Part shown: positions 1-11,939 of the stretch, in pieces
How the letters are laid out: every line of letters starts with the position of its first letter
Numbering within the stretch: position 1 is the stretch's first letter
NCBI GenBank assembly: GCA_026874595.1
Contig: CM049316.1
Location: forward strand, 3,920,339-3,984,338
DNA from: Sipunculus nudus
Taxonomy: Eukaryota; Annelida; Sipuncula; Golfingiida; Sipunculidae
Reading direction: 5' to 3'
DNA length: 64,000 nt
Program-made: the position numbers and the translations under genes
Notes under the pieces: generated by a model
Told to the model about the DNA's origin: nothing
Database searches by the model: none
What the model saw: the letters and a program-made list of their open reading frames with translations, nothing else

Positions 1-780
1 AAAAATGGTGGCGCCACCTGTAACCATGTTTGCACAGTGTCCATCTGTTCGTCTGCCTTGAGTCAAAATCACTCATATCTCTGCAGTGGTTTGACTAATT
101 CACCTGAAATTTGGCATGCGTATACATCCTGGATAGCTTTCTTGATTTTATGACTGGTGGCGCCACCTACATTCATGTTCACACTGCAGACATCAATGCT
201 GATATCTCCAGACTGGTTTGACGTATCTTCCTGAAAATTTGCATTTGTATAGATATCACATAGCTCTTTATCATACGCAAAACTGGTGGCACAACCTGCA
301 ACCATTATTGCACAGCGTCCGTCTGTTTGTCTGCCATGGGATAAAATCACTCATAACTTGGCAGTGGTTTGACATATCTGCCTAAAATTTTGCAGTTTAT
401 ACACCCGAGACAGCTTTCTTGATTTAATGACAGATGGCCACACCTTCATTTAATTTACACTGCAGACATCCAAGCTCATACCTTGGGAACAGTTTGACTG
501 ATTGGGCAAAAATTTTGCATGTGTATAAATCTCACATAGCTCTTGATCATACACAAAACTGGAGGGGCCACCTGCAACCATTTTTGCACAGCATCGTGTG
601 TTTGTCTGCCGTGGGCTAAAATCACTCATATCTCAGTAGTAGTTTGACTTATCTGCCTAAAATTTTGCGTGTTTTTACATCTTGGTTAGCTTTCTAGATT
701 TTTTGGCAGGTGGCGCCACCTACATACACATTTCGGCTGTAGACATCCATGCTAATATGCAACACACCTCACTATTTCAC
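1..780. repeat. Satellite-like tandem repeat, ~277-bp higher-order unit
   Basis: Two alternating subunits of about 138 bp recur. One carries a box ending in 'cacctg' (near 7, 283 and 562), the other a box ending in 'cacctac' (near 156, 434 and 709). Equivalent boxes are 275-279 bp apart. The subunits share phrases such as 'aaattttgcatgtgtata' and 'atagctctttatcatac'. Several boxes are the perfect palindrome GGTGGCGCCACC (7-18, 156-167, 709-720). The array runs off the left edge. The same repeat returns at 14.25-15.24 kb. It lies upstream of the exon at 1091, so it is probably intronic. Confidence 0.85.
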
Positions 781-1090
781 CTTGCCACTCAATCCATGCC
801 TCACTTCACCTGTTCCACTCTGCTTTTGGCGGATACACGTAGTCGCTTGTCGACTACCAGTATTCTAGTTATGTAAAGTGTCTAAAGGTTCAGAAGAACT
901 GATTGATTTTCAAACAGTATGAAATATATTGACTGTTTGTACAAGAATATGGAAATAGCAAGTGTTTAATTTGAAGAAGCATATTCAATTTGCCACAATT
1001 GAGAATACAACTGAGCATTTTTGGCCAGAGGCTACATGTGTATATGATTAATAGGTTTTGCATGGGACCAATGTTCATCTGTTCTTGCAG

Positions 1091-1230
1091 GCACAGAGGA
1101 GCTTTCAAGTGATGAGGAGGCAGATCTATTATACCACGGGGAGCCACTAGATGTCTCCACTGTCTGGACCCCAAAAACCAGTTATGAAAAGTACAAAGCC
1201 AGAGTGAAGAAAGAATTGGAAGACGGCTGA
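1091..1230 (+). CDS. 3'-terminal coding exon of an unidentified gene
   Basis: A pyrimidine-rich tract ending in 'gttcttgcag' gives a good 3' splice site just before 1091. The reading frame is then open for 46 codons to TGA at 1228-1230. The peptide is acidic at first (TEELSSDEEADLLYHG), continues with GEPLDVSTVWTPKTSYEKY, and ends in a charged stretch (KARVKKELEDG). This composition and the higher GC than the surroundings look like a genuine host exon, not a transposon. The rest of the gene lies left of the window. I do not recognise the family. An overlapping 139-codon minus-strand frame (890-1309) is less convincing because it lacks such features. Seen: acceptor, frame, stop. Inferred: that it is a real terminal exon. 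Confidence 0.7.
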
Positions 1231-1414
1231 CATGCATTTTGTGTATGGAGTGATAAATAATTACAGGCATGCATGTTCTAGTCATATTGACAACAACAAA
1301 AAACACCAAAATACCTGTTCTCTTCAGATAAATTCATTCTGTATTTTGTAAAGTATTCTTGTATATACAACTGTAAATACTTATTTTATTACAGCTTTTA
1401 TACACAGAAAATAT

Positions 1415-1420
1415 AATAAA
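1415..1420 (+). promoter_or_regulatory. Candidate poly(A) signal for the exon at 1091-1230
   Basis: AATAAA lies 185 nt after the stop codon in an AT-rich, U-rich context. This suits a short 3' UTR. The hexamer is common in AT-rich DNA, so the assignment rests on position only. Confidence 0.4.
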
Positions 1421-1968
1421 TATTTTTTCATGATATTTTTTGAGTTGTGAATATCTATTTTATTATCATATTCTCTTTCATATACTGTTAGTAGATCCTG
1501 AGTTTGTAGATGGGGTGGTGAACTGAAATACAGATTAGTCATTGTGTGGTTAAGTTGCTGTGAATTGTGAACATTGAAGGGTTCTTGAAAATGCCCTGTG
1601 TTTGATGACACGTTTTACTAAGCCCATGTGAAAAGCCCATCAGTTTATCACTAGTATATTAGAACAGTATATCAGAAGCTGTGTTGTATTCTAACCATGG
1701 TGTGAATTAGCCATCAGCAACCAGTTTTGATTTTGTAAATTATACAAATTAAGTGGACTGGTTGCAAACCATAACATCCCTGTAGTCTGTATATTCCTGC
1801 AAAGACACCTTTTTAGCAAACCTGTGAGCTTATGTAATGGTGCGGCGTTGTGCATCGTGCGCTGTCTGTACATTAACCATTGCTATCTCAAAAACAGCAG
1901 GAGCTAGCATCACCAAATTTTTTGCAAAGAATTGGTAATCTGAAAAACTATCGGATCTTGTTTATTTT
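1421..1968. other. Intergenic AT-rich DNA ending in a split core repeat
   Basis: I see no gene. From about 1880 the text (aaacagcaggagctagcatc) matches 6905-6925 (aaacggctggagctatcatc). The DNA on the two sides of the element at 1969-6677 is therefore related core-repeat sequence. Confidence 0.5.
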
Positions 1969-4900
1969 AGCTCAGCTGACTATAAGTCATCTGAGCTATA
2001 GTCGTGGTCCGTCGTCCGTCCGTCCATAGATGTGGCACGTTTTGAAACCGTAAGACCTAGGAATCCAAAATTTGGCATAATGTTAGATGTCCCCAAGATC
2101 TCCTACCAAGCAGAAAACTGGGTCTTTGCGACTTCGTTCCTTTGAGAAATTAAGGAAAAACCTCAATTTTTTATTAAAAACATTTTCACACTTCAAGACT
2201 GCCTAATATTGAAACCACTCTTCTGTTTTTTCCATATTTACCATATATTAGGTCTGTATTATATAATTTAAAAAAGTTATGGGCCCAAACATAATGCATT
2301 TTGTAAAAAATCAGGAAAGATATTTGATCACTTAACACAAAACATGTTAAAGCTATGGACTTTTTTCCAGTAATATAACTTTAATTAATCAAAATTAAAT
2401 TGTATACCCAAAATTAGATCAAAATCCTTTAAATTTTTTAAAGTATTAACAAAAATAAAAAATTGGTACCTTAAATTTTGCCCAACTTTGACCATGGTAG
2501 TTTTTTTCCTGTAAGTACTGTGGATCTAATTTTCACAGCATGTACAAATAAGGATTTAATCTGTTAAAATCTGAAAATTGAAAATAAAAGCTGCAAAATT
2601 AGGCTATTTATTGAATTTTTTTGGAGGCTCTTGTTGTATTCCCTTACATTGTCAAGCAGTCCACTGAGGTCACTGTTGGTCATTCAGTGCAGCTCTCTAT
2701 GCTCCCAAGGTTGTTGGCATAATGTTAGATGTCCCCAAGATCTCCTACCAAGCCGAAAACGGGGTCTTTGTGACTTTGTTCCTTTGAGAAATTAAGGGAA
2801 AACCTCAATTTTTTTATTAAAAGCCTATGTTCACATTTCAGGACAGCCTAACTACGAAACCACTCACCTGTTTTTCCTCATATTTACCATAAATATTCTT
2901 CTATATAGTTGCTATGTACATGCCAGAAATTAGGTCTGTATTATTTGATTTTAAAAAAGTTATGGGCTCAAACATAATGCATTTTGTAAAAAATCAGGAA
3001 AGATATTTGATCACTTAACACAAAACATTTTAAAGCTATGGACTTTTTTCCAGTAATATATCTTTAATTAATCAACATTAAATTGTATACCCAAAATTAG
3101 ATCAAAATCTGTAAAATTTTTAAAATATTAGCAAAAATTAAAAATTGGTACCTTAAATTTTGCCTAAATTTGACCATGGCACGTTTTTTTCATATAAGTA
3201 CATTTGATTTAACTTTCACAGCCAGTTTACATATGGATTTAATCTGATGAATTTTGAATTTGAAAGTATAAGCTTAAAAAATAGTCTAGCTATTGAAGTT
3301 TTTTAGAAGCCTTAATGTTTTTGTATTTTCTAGCATCATGTCCCTACTTTTGTTTACTTGGTAATCCAAAAATTAGCATAATGTTAGATGTAATTGTTAT
3401 TATTCATATTCTTCCATACATTACCTATGTACATACCAAAATTTAGGTCAGTATTGCATAATTTGTTGAAGTTTAAGGCCCAAACATAATGCACCTTGTA
3501 AAAAATCAGGATATATATTTACTCACTTAACATAAGAATGGCTGAGACTTTTTTTCAGGAAAATAATATCATTCAATCAAGATTCAATTGTATACCAAAA
3601 ATTAGATCTGAAATTTGCAATTTTTAGCTCAGCTGACTATAAGTCATCTGAGCTATAGTCATGGTCCATTGTCCGTCGTCCGTCCGTCTGTCCGTCCGTC
3701 CGTCCGTCCGTCCGTCCGTAGATGTGGCACGTTTTGAAACCGTAAGACCTAGGAATCCAAAATTCAGCATAATGTTAGATGTCCCCAAGATCTCCTACCA
3801 AGCCGAAAACTGGGTCTTTGCGACTTCGTTCCTTTGAGAAATTAAGGAAAAACCTCAATTTTTTATTAAAATCCTATTTTCACACTTCAGGACTGCCTAA
3901 TATCAAAACCACTCATCTGTTTTTCCTCATATTAACCATAAATATTCCTCTATATAGTTCCTATGTACATGCCAGAAATTAAGTCTGTAAAGTATAAATT
4001 CTTTAAGTTATGGGCCCAAACATAATGGACTTTGTAAAAAATCAGGAAAAATAATAACTCACTTAACATGAAAAATTTTGAAACTAGAGTCTATTTTCTC
4101 AAGTATATAACTATGTTTAATTAAGATTCAATTGTTTACCCAAAATTAGATCTGAATTTTGTAAATTTTGTAAGTTATTAGCATAAAATAATAATCAGTA
4201 CCTTAAATTTTGCCCAACTTTGAACATGGCATGTTTTTTTCCTGTAAGCACCATTGATTAAATTTTCACAGCATGTAAACATAAATATTTAGTTTGTCTA
4301 AATCTGAAATTTGAATGTAAAAGCTTGAAAATTAAGCTAGTTATTGATTTTTTTTTCTGTAGTCACTTGCTTTGATTACAGATGCAGGGTCCCACTCCAG
4401 GTCACTGGAAGTCAGCTATTCCAGGGTTTCTGATTTGTTACAGTCACTTGGGGAGATCCCCTGCTGTGACAGGTGTACAGTTATTCTCATATCACCACCC
4501 CAATCACCCCCCCCCCCCCCCCCCCCCCCCCCCCCGCAAACCCAACCCACCAAGTGTTATGCAGTAATTGTTATTGTTTTCACTGTATCTCCTTAATTGT
4601 AATGCAGTTTCCACTCCGATATGCTAAAACTTTCCTTGAAAAAAATAATTCAAGGTGTAATCCAGAAGATGCAATGTTGTGTAATGTAGCATTTTTAAAG
4701 AAATCAATTTTCTTTTAAATGATTTTAACAAATATAAATGAACCCATCAGTATGCTTAAATTATTATAAAATATGAAGCACATTATGGATAAATAAAGAC
4801 ACAATTAAAAATTGTGAAATCTAAATCAAGTATTATTTTTAGATATTTATTGTTTTGCAGATTTAAAAGATATATTTTTGTGGTAAAAAATAAATAAACA

Positions 4901-6677
4901 TTTGTATGCATGATGTGGTGTTATCTGACAAGATTGAGATTTATGATGATGCAATTGAGAATTATGAATCAACTTTTATATTCAGATATATATGTTAAAT
5001 TGGAAATGTATAGAAATATAAACTTAAATTAGAAAATAATTGATGTGATAAAAAAATCGGGATTTAATACAAACATTTGTTCATTATTTTCCTGCCTCAG
5101 CAGAATTTGAGATCAGGCTTTGTTTGCCCTGTTTTATGTTGTTAATTAGCTATATTTCAACTGTATACATTTCATAAAAAAATACATATATATTTAATAA
5201 TATATATTATACAAAAAAATAGATTAAATTGAACAAATGTGTAAACTACTGAAATGTCAACAGTTAATCAAAAAACCAACTAATGATCATGGTAATAGTA
5301 CAGATCATTTGTTCACAAACTGCTCACATGCTTTAGTTTCAACATTAGGAAACACATGGTCAGGTCACAAAATATTTTTTGCAACAATTTCTTGCTCATC
5401 AATACAAACCAATCATATAAACCAACCATGGCCTTTATTACCTCTTCCTCTTACACTTTATCTCCATTAGATATTATTTTAGATTTTTACCTTCAAGGTT
5501 AACGTCAGCTGAGCACAGTGACCCATAGGTCCCTTGTTTTAAGTTATTAGCATAAATATAAAATCAGTACCTTAAATTTTGCCCAACTTTGACCATGGCA
5601 CAATTTTTTCCTGTAAGTACTGTGGATGTTATTTTCACAGCATGTACACATAAGGATTCAATATGTTAAAATCTGAAATTTAAAAATAAAAGCTGCAAAA
5701 TTAGGCTAGTTATTGAATTTGTTTGGAGGCTCTTGTTGTATTTCCCTACATTGTCAAGCAGTCCACTGAGGTCACTGAAGGTCATTCAGTGCAACTCTCT
5801 ATGCTCCCCAGGCTGTTATGTAATCCCATCACTCGGGCAAGCCCTCTCTCTTGTTGAGCTTGATCAGACTGCCAGCATAAATACCACAGGGAGCCTTTCT
5901 CTCCCCCCCCCCCCCCCCACCCCATTCTGTTGACAGACCTGTACTCTATATAAGATGAATCTTATAATTTCACATTTTTTCAGCAATGAACAGTAACAAC
6001 AGAGACCCCTCCCTGACCCACCGCTTTGATACACAGGACTAATATACTAGACAAAGTTTATAATTTTAATGTTAAAAAATTCTTTTTGTTGAAACTTGGA
6101 CAATTTTGATTTTTTTTTAAAGAAAAAAAATGTTCAGGAATTTAATCCTAATATTCAAATATGGTAAAATATTAGGACCTAATGTAAGTGCTAACTGACA
6201 AAATTTAAGAAGATATAAATACTTGGTAGCATTTCATTCATATCTCATAAAGTTGGCGGGGCCTAGGTGTGAATAACACTGTTAAACCTAGTTTTTAAAA
6301 TTAGGAATATTGGTCAAACTTTGTGGGATTAATTTTTAATTCATATGGCCATATATTTAACTTTTGAAAACTTAATTACCTTCACATATTCTTTGTTTAT
6401 GAAATGGAACTTTTATATGACATTTATTGTAGGCCTGTTTTTTCCCTTGGTGCATCACTAAATGGTTTCAGGCCAAAGGTTTCATTTATTACTCAGTCCA
6501 TATGCTTTAGCTCGTGTCCATTATTCTATAATTTACAGAGTTTCATTTAAGCTGGGCCATTTTCTCTTAGCTTTTCAAATTGTAATATACATGGAAAAAC
6601 CATAAGAAATAAAAATATTTTGCAGTTACTAATATTTTCCAAAATTCAGCTGAGCTATGTGACCCATGGGTCCCTTG
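1969..6677 (+). mobile_element. HINE/Helentron-like element, family A, outer copy I
   Basis: The 5' end is a hairpin starting AGCTCAGCTGAC, with loop TATAA and return arm GTCATCTGAGCT (one mismatch). It is followed by a GTCC/GTCCGTCC microsatellite near 2008-2022. The body holds two tandem units (about 2030-2700 and 2713-3400) that share 'ttagatgtccccaagatctc'. The 3' end has the inverted 5' arm (CAGCTGAGC), a palindromic GACCCATGGGTC and terminal CCCTTGT, flanked by T. A second element (3626-5537) sits inside; without it the copy is about 2.8 kb. It has no coding capacity, so it must be mobilised in trans if at all. Assignment to Helentron-associated elements is an inference from architecture and the T|T target. 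Confidence 0.75.
3626..5537 (+). mobile_element. HINE-like element, family A, nested inside copy I
   Basis: It has its own 5' hairpin at 3626 and a long GTCC microsatellite at about 3675-3720. The 3' end is CAGCTGAGCACAGTG, then GACCCATAGGTC, then CCCTTGT. Host sequence reads 'gatctgaaatttgcaa' on the left and 'aagttattagcataaa' on the right, continuous in related units elsewhere (4150-4185). This marks it as an insertion into copy I between T residues. It also contains a homopolymer C run (about 4507-4535) and an AT-rich stretch (4700-5480) with no gene. Confidence 0.75.
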
Positions 6678-7269
6678 TTTTTCTAACTGCATTTTCTTAG
6701 ATTTTATAGGGAAAAAGCTTTAAAAATCTTCTTCTCTGAAACTGTCCAGCCAAATTTGCCAATATTTCACAGAAATTATCCCTGGAACAATCTTTCTCAA
6801 GTTTGTTCAAATGGTTCCAGTTTGGAGATTTTTGGCCGAGTTACAGGGGGTTGAACTTTGTCCTCTGTCCAAAAAAGCATATTAAATATTTTAATCTCAG
6901 AAACGGCTGGAGCTATCATCACCAAATTTTATGCCAATATTGGTCACATAGGTCATATCTGAAATTGAGGTATTGGTGGCGCCACCTGCATGGGCCTTTT
7001 TGTACGGGGTCATCAGTGCCTGTATCATACTGAGGGCTACAAAAAACTTCTTCTCTGAAACCATATGGCCAAAATGTTTAATATCACACAGAAATGATCC
7101 TAGGGTAGTGCTTTCTGAAGTTTGTTACAAAGATCTTCTCAAAAACCACTGGGCCAAATTCTTAAATCTCACACATTAATTATCCTCAGATGTTGATAAT
7201 TCAAGTTTGTTCAGATGGTTTTGGTTCAGTGCTATTTGGCTAAGTTACTTAAACCTGCGAAACGTTTTT
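6678..7269. repeat. Core-repeat sequence with GGTGGCGCCACC
   Basis: This is degenerate tandem text of the type 'ctctgaaactgtccagccaaatt', with recurring 'tctgaaaccatatggccaaa' and 'aaaccactgggccaaatt' variants. A perfect GGTGGCGCCACC lies at 6975-6986. It is the right-hand part of the repeat into which copy I was inserted. No credible gene. Confidence 0.55.
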
Positions 7270-8224
7270 AGCTCAGCTGACTATAAGTCATCTGAGCTAT
7301 AGTCGTGGTCCATTGTCTGTTGTCTGTCCGTCCGGATGTCCGTCCAAAAGACTGGCACGTTTCGACACCATTGGACCTAAGAATCTGAAATTCGCCATAC
7401 AGTTAGATGTCCCCAAAATCTCCTACCATGCGGAAAATTGGGTCAATAGGACTTCGTTCCTTCAAGATATTAAGGAAATACCTCAATTTTTTATTAGAAA
7501 TCTATTTTCACTTTTCAGGACTGCCTAATATCAAAACCACTCATCTGGTTTTCTTCATATTTACCATATATATTCCTATATATAGTTCCTATGTACATGC
7601 CAGAAATTAAGTCAGTATTATTTAATTTTAAAAAGTTATGGGCCCAAACATAATGGACTTTGTAAAAAAATCAAGAAAGATATTTGGTCACTTAAGACCA
7701 AAAGTGTTAAAGGTAGGGACTTTTTTTCAGTAATACAACTTAAATTGATCAAAATTTAATTGTATACAAAAAATTAGATCGAAATCTGTTAAATTTTTTT
7801 AAATATTGGCAAAAATATAAAACTGGTACCTTAAATTTTGCCCAAGTTTGACCATGGCATGTTTTTTTCCTGTAAGTACTGTGGAGTTAATTTTCACAGC
7901 ATGTTTTTGTTAGCATTTTGTCTGTTAACACCAAAAATTTGAAACCAGTTGATCAAAAACTGTAGATTTTATTCAAGTTTTAAAGCACCATGTCACATAC
8001 TGTTTACATCAAGCTAGTGTTATGCAGTTTGCTAGGGCTCAGCTCCCCAGCTTCAGCTCTTAGTTCCTTAAATTTGGCATACAGTTAGATGTGTCCAAAA
8101 TCCCCTACCATGCAAAGAATTTGATCACTAGGACTTCCTTCGAAATATTAATGAAAAACTTCATTTTTCCATTAAAAACTCATTGTTACACTGTGAGACT
8201 GCCTAATATCAAAACCACTGATTA

Positions 8225-10450
8225 GCTCAGCTGACTGTAAGTCATCTGAGCTATAGGGATCACCTTTTGTCCGTCGTCTGTCCGGCCGTCCGGGCGTCTG
8301 TCCGTTAACAGGGCACAAATCGTAACCGCTAGAACTGGAATCTTCTTACTTGACATCCTGGGAGGTCTATGGAAATTCTCCTTGTAAACCTGAAATTAGG
8401 TCACTGTGACCTTTATTCTTCGAGCTATGGGGTTCCCAAGTTACCCTCAGAATAATGGAAAATTTGATACAAAAGCTCAAGTATCTGAACAACTAATGCA
8501 TTGCTCATCATGATTTTTTGCATGGATATTGATCATGGAGTGTTTCATCAGTTTCTGCAGACTGGTGGCGCCACCTGTATTTTTTCGATTTTTACCAATA
8601 TTTTTCTCTATTTTTGAGACCTCTTAAGATGCGGCCATCTGTTAACAGGGCACAAATCGTAACAACTACACGTAGAATCTTCTCTCTTGACATGCAGGGA
8701 GGCCCATAAAAAGTCGCTTTGGAAACCTAAAATTAGGTCTCTGTTACCCATAACCTTTGAGCTATGGGGCTCCGAAGTACCCCCCAGAATAATGGAAAAT
8801 TTGATACAAAATCTCAAGTATCTAAACAACTATTGCAGTGATCACCATGATTCTTTGCATGGATATTGATCATGGATTGTGTCATCAGTTTCTGCAGTAT
8901 GGTGGTGCCACCTGTATTTTTTTTATTTTTACGAATTTTTTTCTCTATTTTTGATGACTCATAAGATGCGGTCATCTGTTAACATGGCACAAATCGTAAC
9001 AACTGGACCTAGAATCTTCTCTCTTGACATGCTGAGAGGCCCATGAAAAGTCTCCTTAAAAACTTGAAATTAGGTCTCTGTTACCCATAACCTCTGAGCT
9101 ATGGGGCTCCGAAGTACCCCCCAAAATAATGCAAAATTTGATACAAAAGCTCAAGTATCTGAACAATTATTATATTGATCACCATGATTCTTTGCATGGA
9201 TATTAATCATGAAATGTTTCATCAGTAACTGCATTCTGGTGGCGCCACCTGTAATTTTTCAATTTTTAGCTCAGCTGACTGAAAGTCATCTGAGCTATAG
9301 GGATCACCTTTTGTCCGTCGTCCGTCCGGCCATCCAGGCGTCTGTCTGTTAACAGGGCACAAATCGTAACCCCTAGACCTGGAATCTTCTTACTTTACAT
9401 CCTGGGAGGTCTATGGAAATTCTCCTCGTAAACCTGAAATTAGGTCACTGTGACCTATATTCTTAGAGCTATGGGGTTCTGAAGTATCCCCCAGAATAAT
9501 GCAAAATTTAATACAAAAGCTCAAGTATCTGAACAACTAATGCATTAATCACCATGATTCTTTGCATGGATATTGATCATGGAGTGTTTCATCAATTTCT
9601 GGAGATTGGTGGAGCCAGCTATATTTTTTTATTTTTTACAATTTTTTTTCTCTACTTTTGTGATCTTTAAACATTTGGTCATCTGTAAACAGGGCACAAA
9701 TCATAATGACTGGACCTAGAATCTTCTGTCCTCACCTCCAGGGAAGCCCATAAAAGGTCTACATGGAAACCCGAAATAACGTCCCTGTTACCCATATTCT
9801 GTGAGCTATGGGGCTCTGAAGTACCCCCCAGAATAAAGATTTGGTCATATATTAACAGGGCACAAATCATAATGACTGGACCTAGAATCTTCTTTCTTGA
9901 CATGCAGGGAGGCCTTTGGAAAGTCTCTTTGGAAATCTGAAATTAGGTCTCTGTTACCCATATCCTTCATGCTATGGCTCCGAGAATAAAGATTTGGTCA
10001 TCTGTTAACAGAGCACAAATTATAATGACTTGACCTAGAATCTCCTTTCTTGATATGCTGGGAGGCCCCTGAAAAGTCTCCTGGTGCACCTGAAATTACA
10101 TCTCTGTTACCCATATCCTTCATCCTATGCGGCTTTGAAATACCCCCCAGAATAAACATTTGGTCATCTGTTAACAGGGCACAAATCATAATAACTGGAC
10201 CTAGAATTTTATTTTTTGACATGCTGGGAGACCCCTGAAAAGTCATCTTGTAAACCTTGAAAATAGGTGTCTGTTACCCATATCCTTCATGCTACAGAGC
10301 TCCATAGTACCCCAATGAATATTGGATGATTTTATACAAAAGGTCAAGTTTGGAAAAAGTATTTCATTCAAATTTGAAATTCAGATGATAAAATTACTTT
10401 TGTCAATGTCTTCCTGGTCAGCTGAGCGTCATGACCCCTGGGTCACTTGT
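8225..10450 (+). mobile_element. HINE-like element, family A subtype with ~337-bp core repeats, nested in copy II
   Basis: It has a 5' hairpin (AGCTCAGCTGACTG, return arm GTCATCTGAGCT) at 8225, GTCC/GGCCGTCC text next, and a 3' end at 10420-10450 (CAGCTGAGCGTCATGACC ending CACTTGT). A second 5' hairpin at 9268 restarts the element, so this is either a tandem/nested pair or a product of unequal recombination between cores. Compared with 26640-26690, the insertion replaced about 30 bp of the host copy. Confidence 0.7.
8305..10290 (+). repeat. Core tandem repeats keyed on gttaacagggcacaaatc
   Basis: Units begin near 8305, 8641, 8979 and 9350 (about 337-340 bp apart, allowing for the hairpin at 9268). 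They are followed by shortened units near 9690, 9850, 10006 and 10168 (about 160 bp). Long units carry GGTGGCGCCACC (8564-8575, 9238-9249). Two carry an everted half-site palindrome GGTCACTGTGACC (8399-8411, 9443-9455). Confidence 0.8.
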
Positions 10451-10598
10451 TTTTCTATACATTCGCTATGCATATGCCAGAAATGATGTGAGTATTGAGT
10501 AATTGTTTTAAGTTATGGGCCCATACATAATGCACTTTTTAAAAAATCAAATATATTTACTCCCTTAACAAAATCATTGCTGTAGCAAGAGGTTTTTT

Positions 10599-11939
10599 AG
10601 CCCTCAGCCCTTAGGCTGATGGGCTATTGTCGTCACCCAAGCTGTCCGTCCGTCCGTCCGTCCGTCCGGCGTCCGTTAACTTTTACCTTGTGAGCGGGAT
10701 ATCTTGAAAAGGATTCACCGTCAGAATTTTATTTCCTCGGTAAAGATGTATATCGACAAAATCTCGGTCAAGTTCGAAGATGGGTGACCTTGACCTATTT
10801 TTCTACATTTTAGAGCTGATTATAGAAAAACACTTAGATGCTTATTACTCAGGAACCATTCGGTGGATTTTCACAAAACTTACTATGGTTATTGGGACTG
10901 ATAGTCTGTACCTGCTATACAAGTTTGGTGGCGCCACCTACAATTTCTGATTTTTAATGAATTTTTATCGGATTTTTCAACTTTGGGCTTGTGAGCGGGA
11001 TATCTTGAAAAGGATTCACCGTAAGAATTTTATTTTTTCGGAGAAGATGTATATTGACAAAATCTCGGTCAAGTTCGAAGATGGGTGACCTTGACCTATT
11101 TTTCTACGTTTTAGAGCTGATTATAGAAAAAACACTTAGATGCTTATTACTCAGGAACCATTTGGTGGATTTTTACAAAACTTACTATGGTTATTGGGAC
11201 TGATAGTCTGTACCTGCTATACAAGTTTGGTGGCGCCACCTACAATTTCCGATTTTTAATGAATTTTTATCGGATTTTTTCAACTTTGGACTTGTGAGCG
11301 GGATATCTCGAAAAGGATTCACCGTAAGAATTTTAATTTTTCGGAGAAGATGTATATTGACAAAATCTCGGTCAAGTTCGAAGATGGGTGACCTTGACCT
11401 ATTTTTCTACGTTTTAGAGCTGATTATAGAAAAAACACTTAGATGCTTATTACTCAGGAACCATTTGGTGGATTTTTACAAAACTTACTATGGTTATTGG
11501 GACTGATAGTCTGTACCTGCTGCACAAGTTTGGGGGCGCCACCTGCAATTTCTGATTTTTTATTGAATTTTTCTTGGATTTTTCAACTTTGGGCTTGTGA
11601 GCGGGATATCTCTAAAAGGATTCACAATAGGAATTTTATTTCTTTGGTGAAGATGTATATCGACAAAAATCTCGTTCATGTTCAAACATGGGTGACCTTG
11701 ACCTACTTTTCAAGGTAACAGAGCTTATAATAGAATAAAACTTAGAAGCTTTTTTTTCAGGAAGCATTTGGTGGATTGTTATGAATCATGGTACATACCT
11801 CTCCATTTTAAATTTATAACTGAGATATGTACAGATATCAACCATGTGAGAACAGATATTTAGTACTTGTTACTGTTACCACCTCTAAACACTGTTCTTT
11901 TGGCTGAGGGCTTTTGTCAGCTTTTGCTGATATTCTAGT
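10599..11939 (+). mobile_element. HINE-like element, family B
   Basis: The 5' end is AGCCCTCAGCCC-TTA-GGCTGATGGGCT, a terminal hairpin. It is followed by five GTCC repeats (about 10648-10672). The exact inverse of the first 11 bases, GGCTGAGGGCT, lies at 11902-11912. Then comes a TCAGC/GCTGA hairpin and terminal TTCTAGT. The occupied site reads T6|element|T5-gtcagggatgtaac. The empty equivalent at 27826-27846 reads 'gattttttgtcagggatgta', so insertion was between T residues. It is sequence-unrelated to family A but built to the same plan. Non-coding. Confidence 0.8.
10687..11890 (+). repeat. Four tandem ~302-bp units in the family B core
   Basis: Unit starts (cttgtgagcgggatatc) fall at 10687, 10988, 11291 and 11594, i.e. 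301-303 bp apart. Each unit has TGACCTTGACCT (10785, 11086, 11389, 11693). Three have GGTGGCGCCACC or a one-base variant (10927, 11229, about 11532). The last unit is diverged. Short frames inside (e.g. 11294-11506) are repeat translations, not genes. Confidence 0.9.

Noticed and set aside
890-1309. 139-codon open frame on the minus strand
   Set aside because: It lies antisense to the better supported terminal exon at 1091-1230 and has no motif.
4507-4535. Poly-C runs (also about 5905, 43346 and 51631) as functional elements
   Set aside because: Homopolymers are common in such genomes and prone to length error. Only the run at 51631 has a context that gives it possible meaning.
8398-8412. 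GGTCACTGTGACC as a functional oestrogen-response element
   Set aside because: It is inside a transposon core with no linked gene; kept only as part of the half-site observation.
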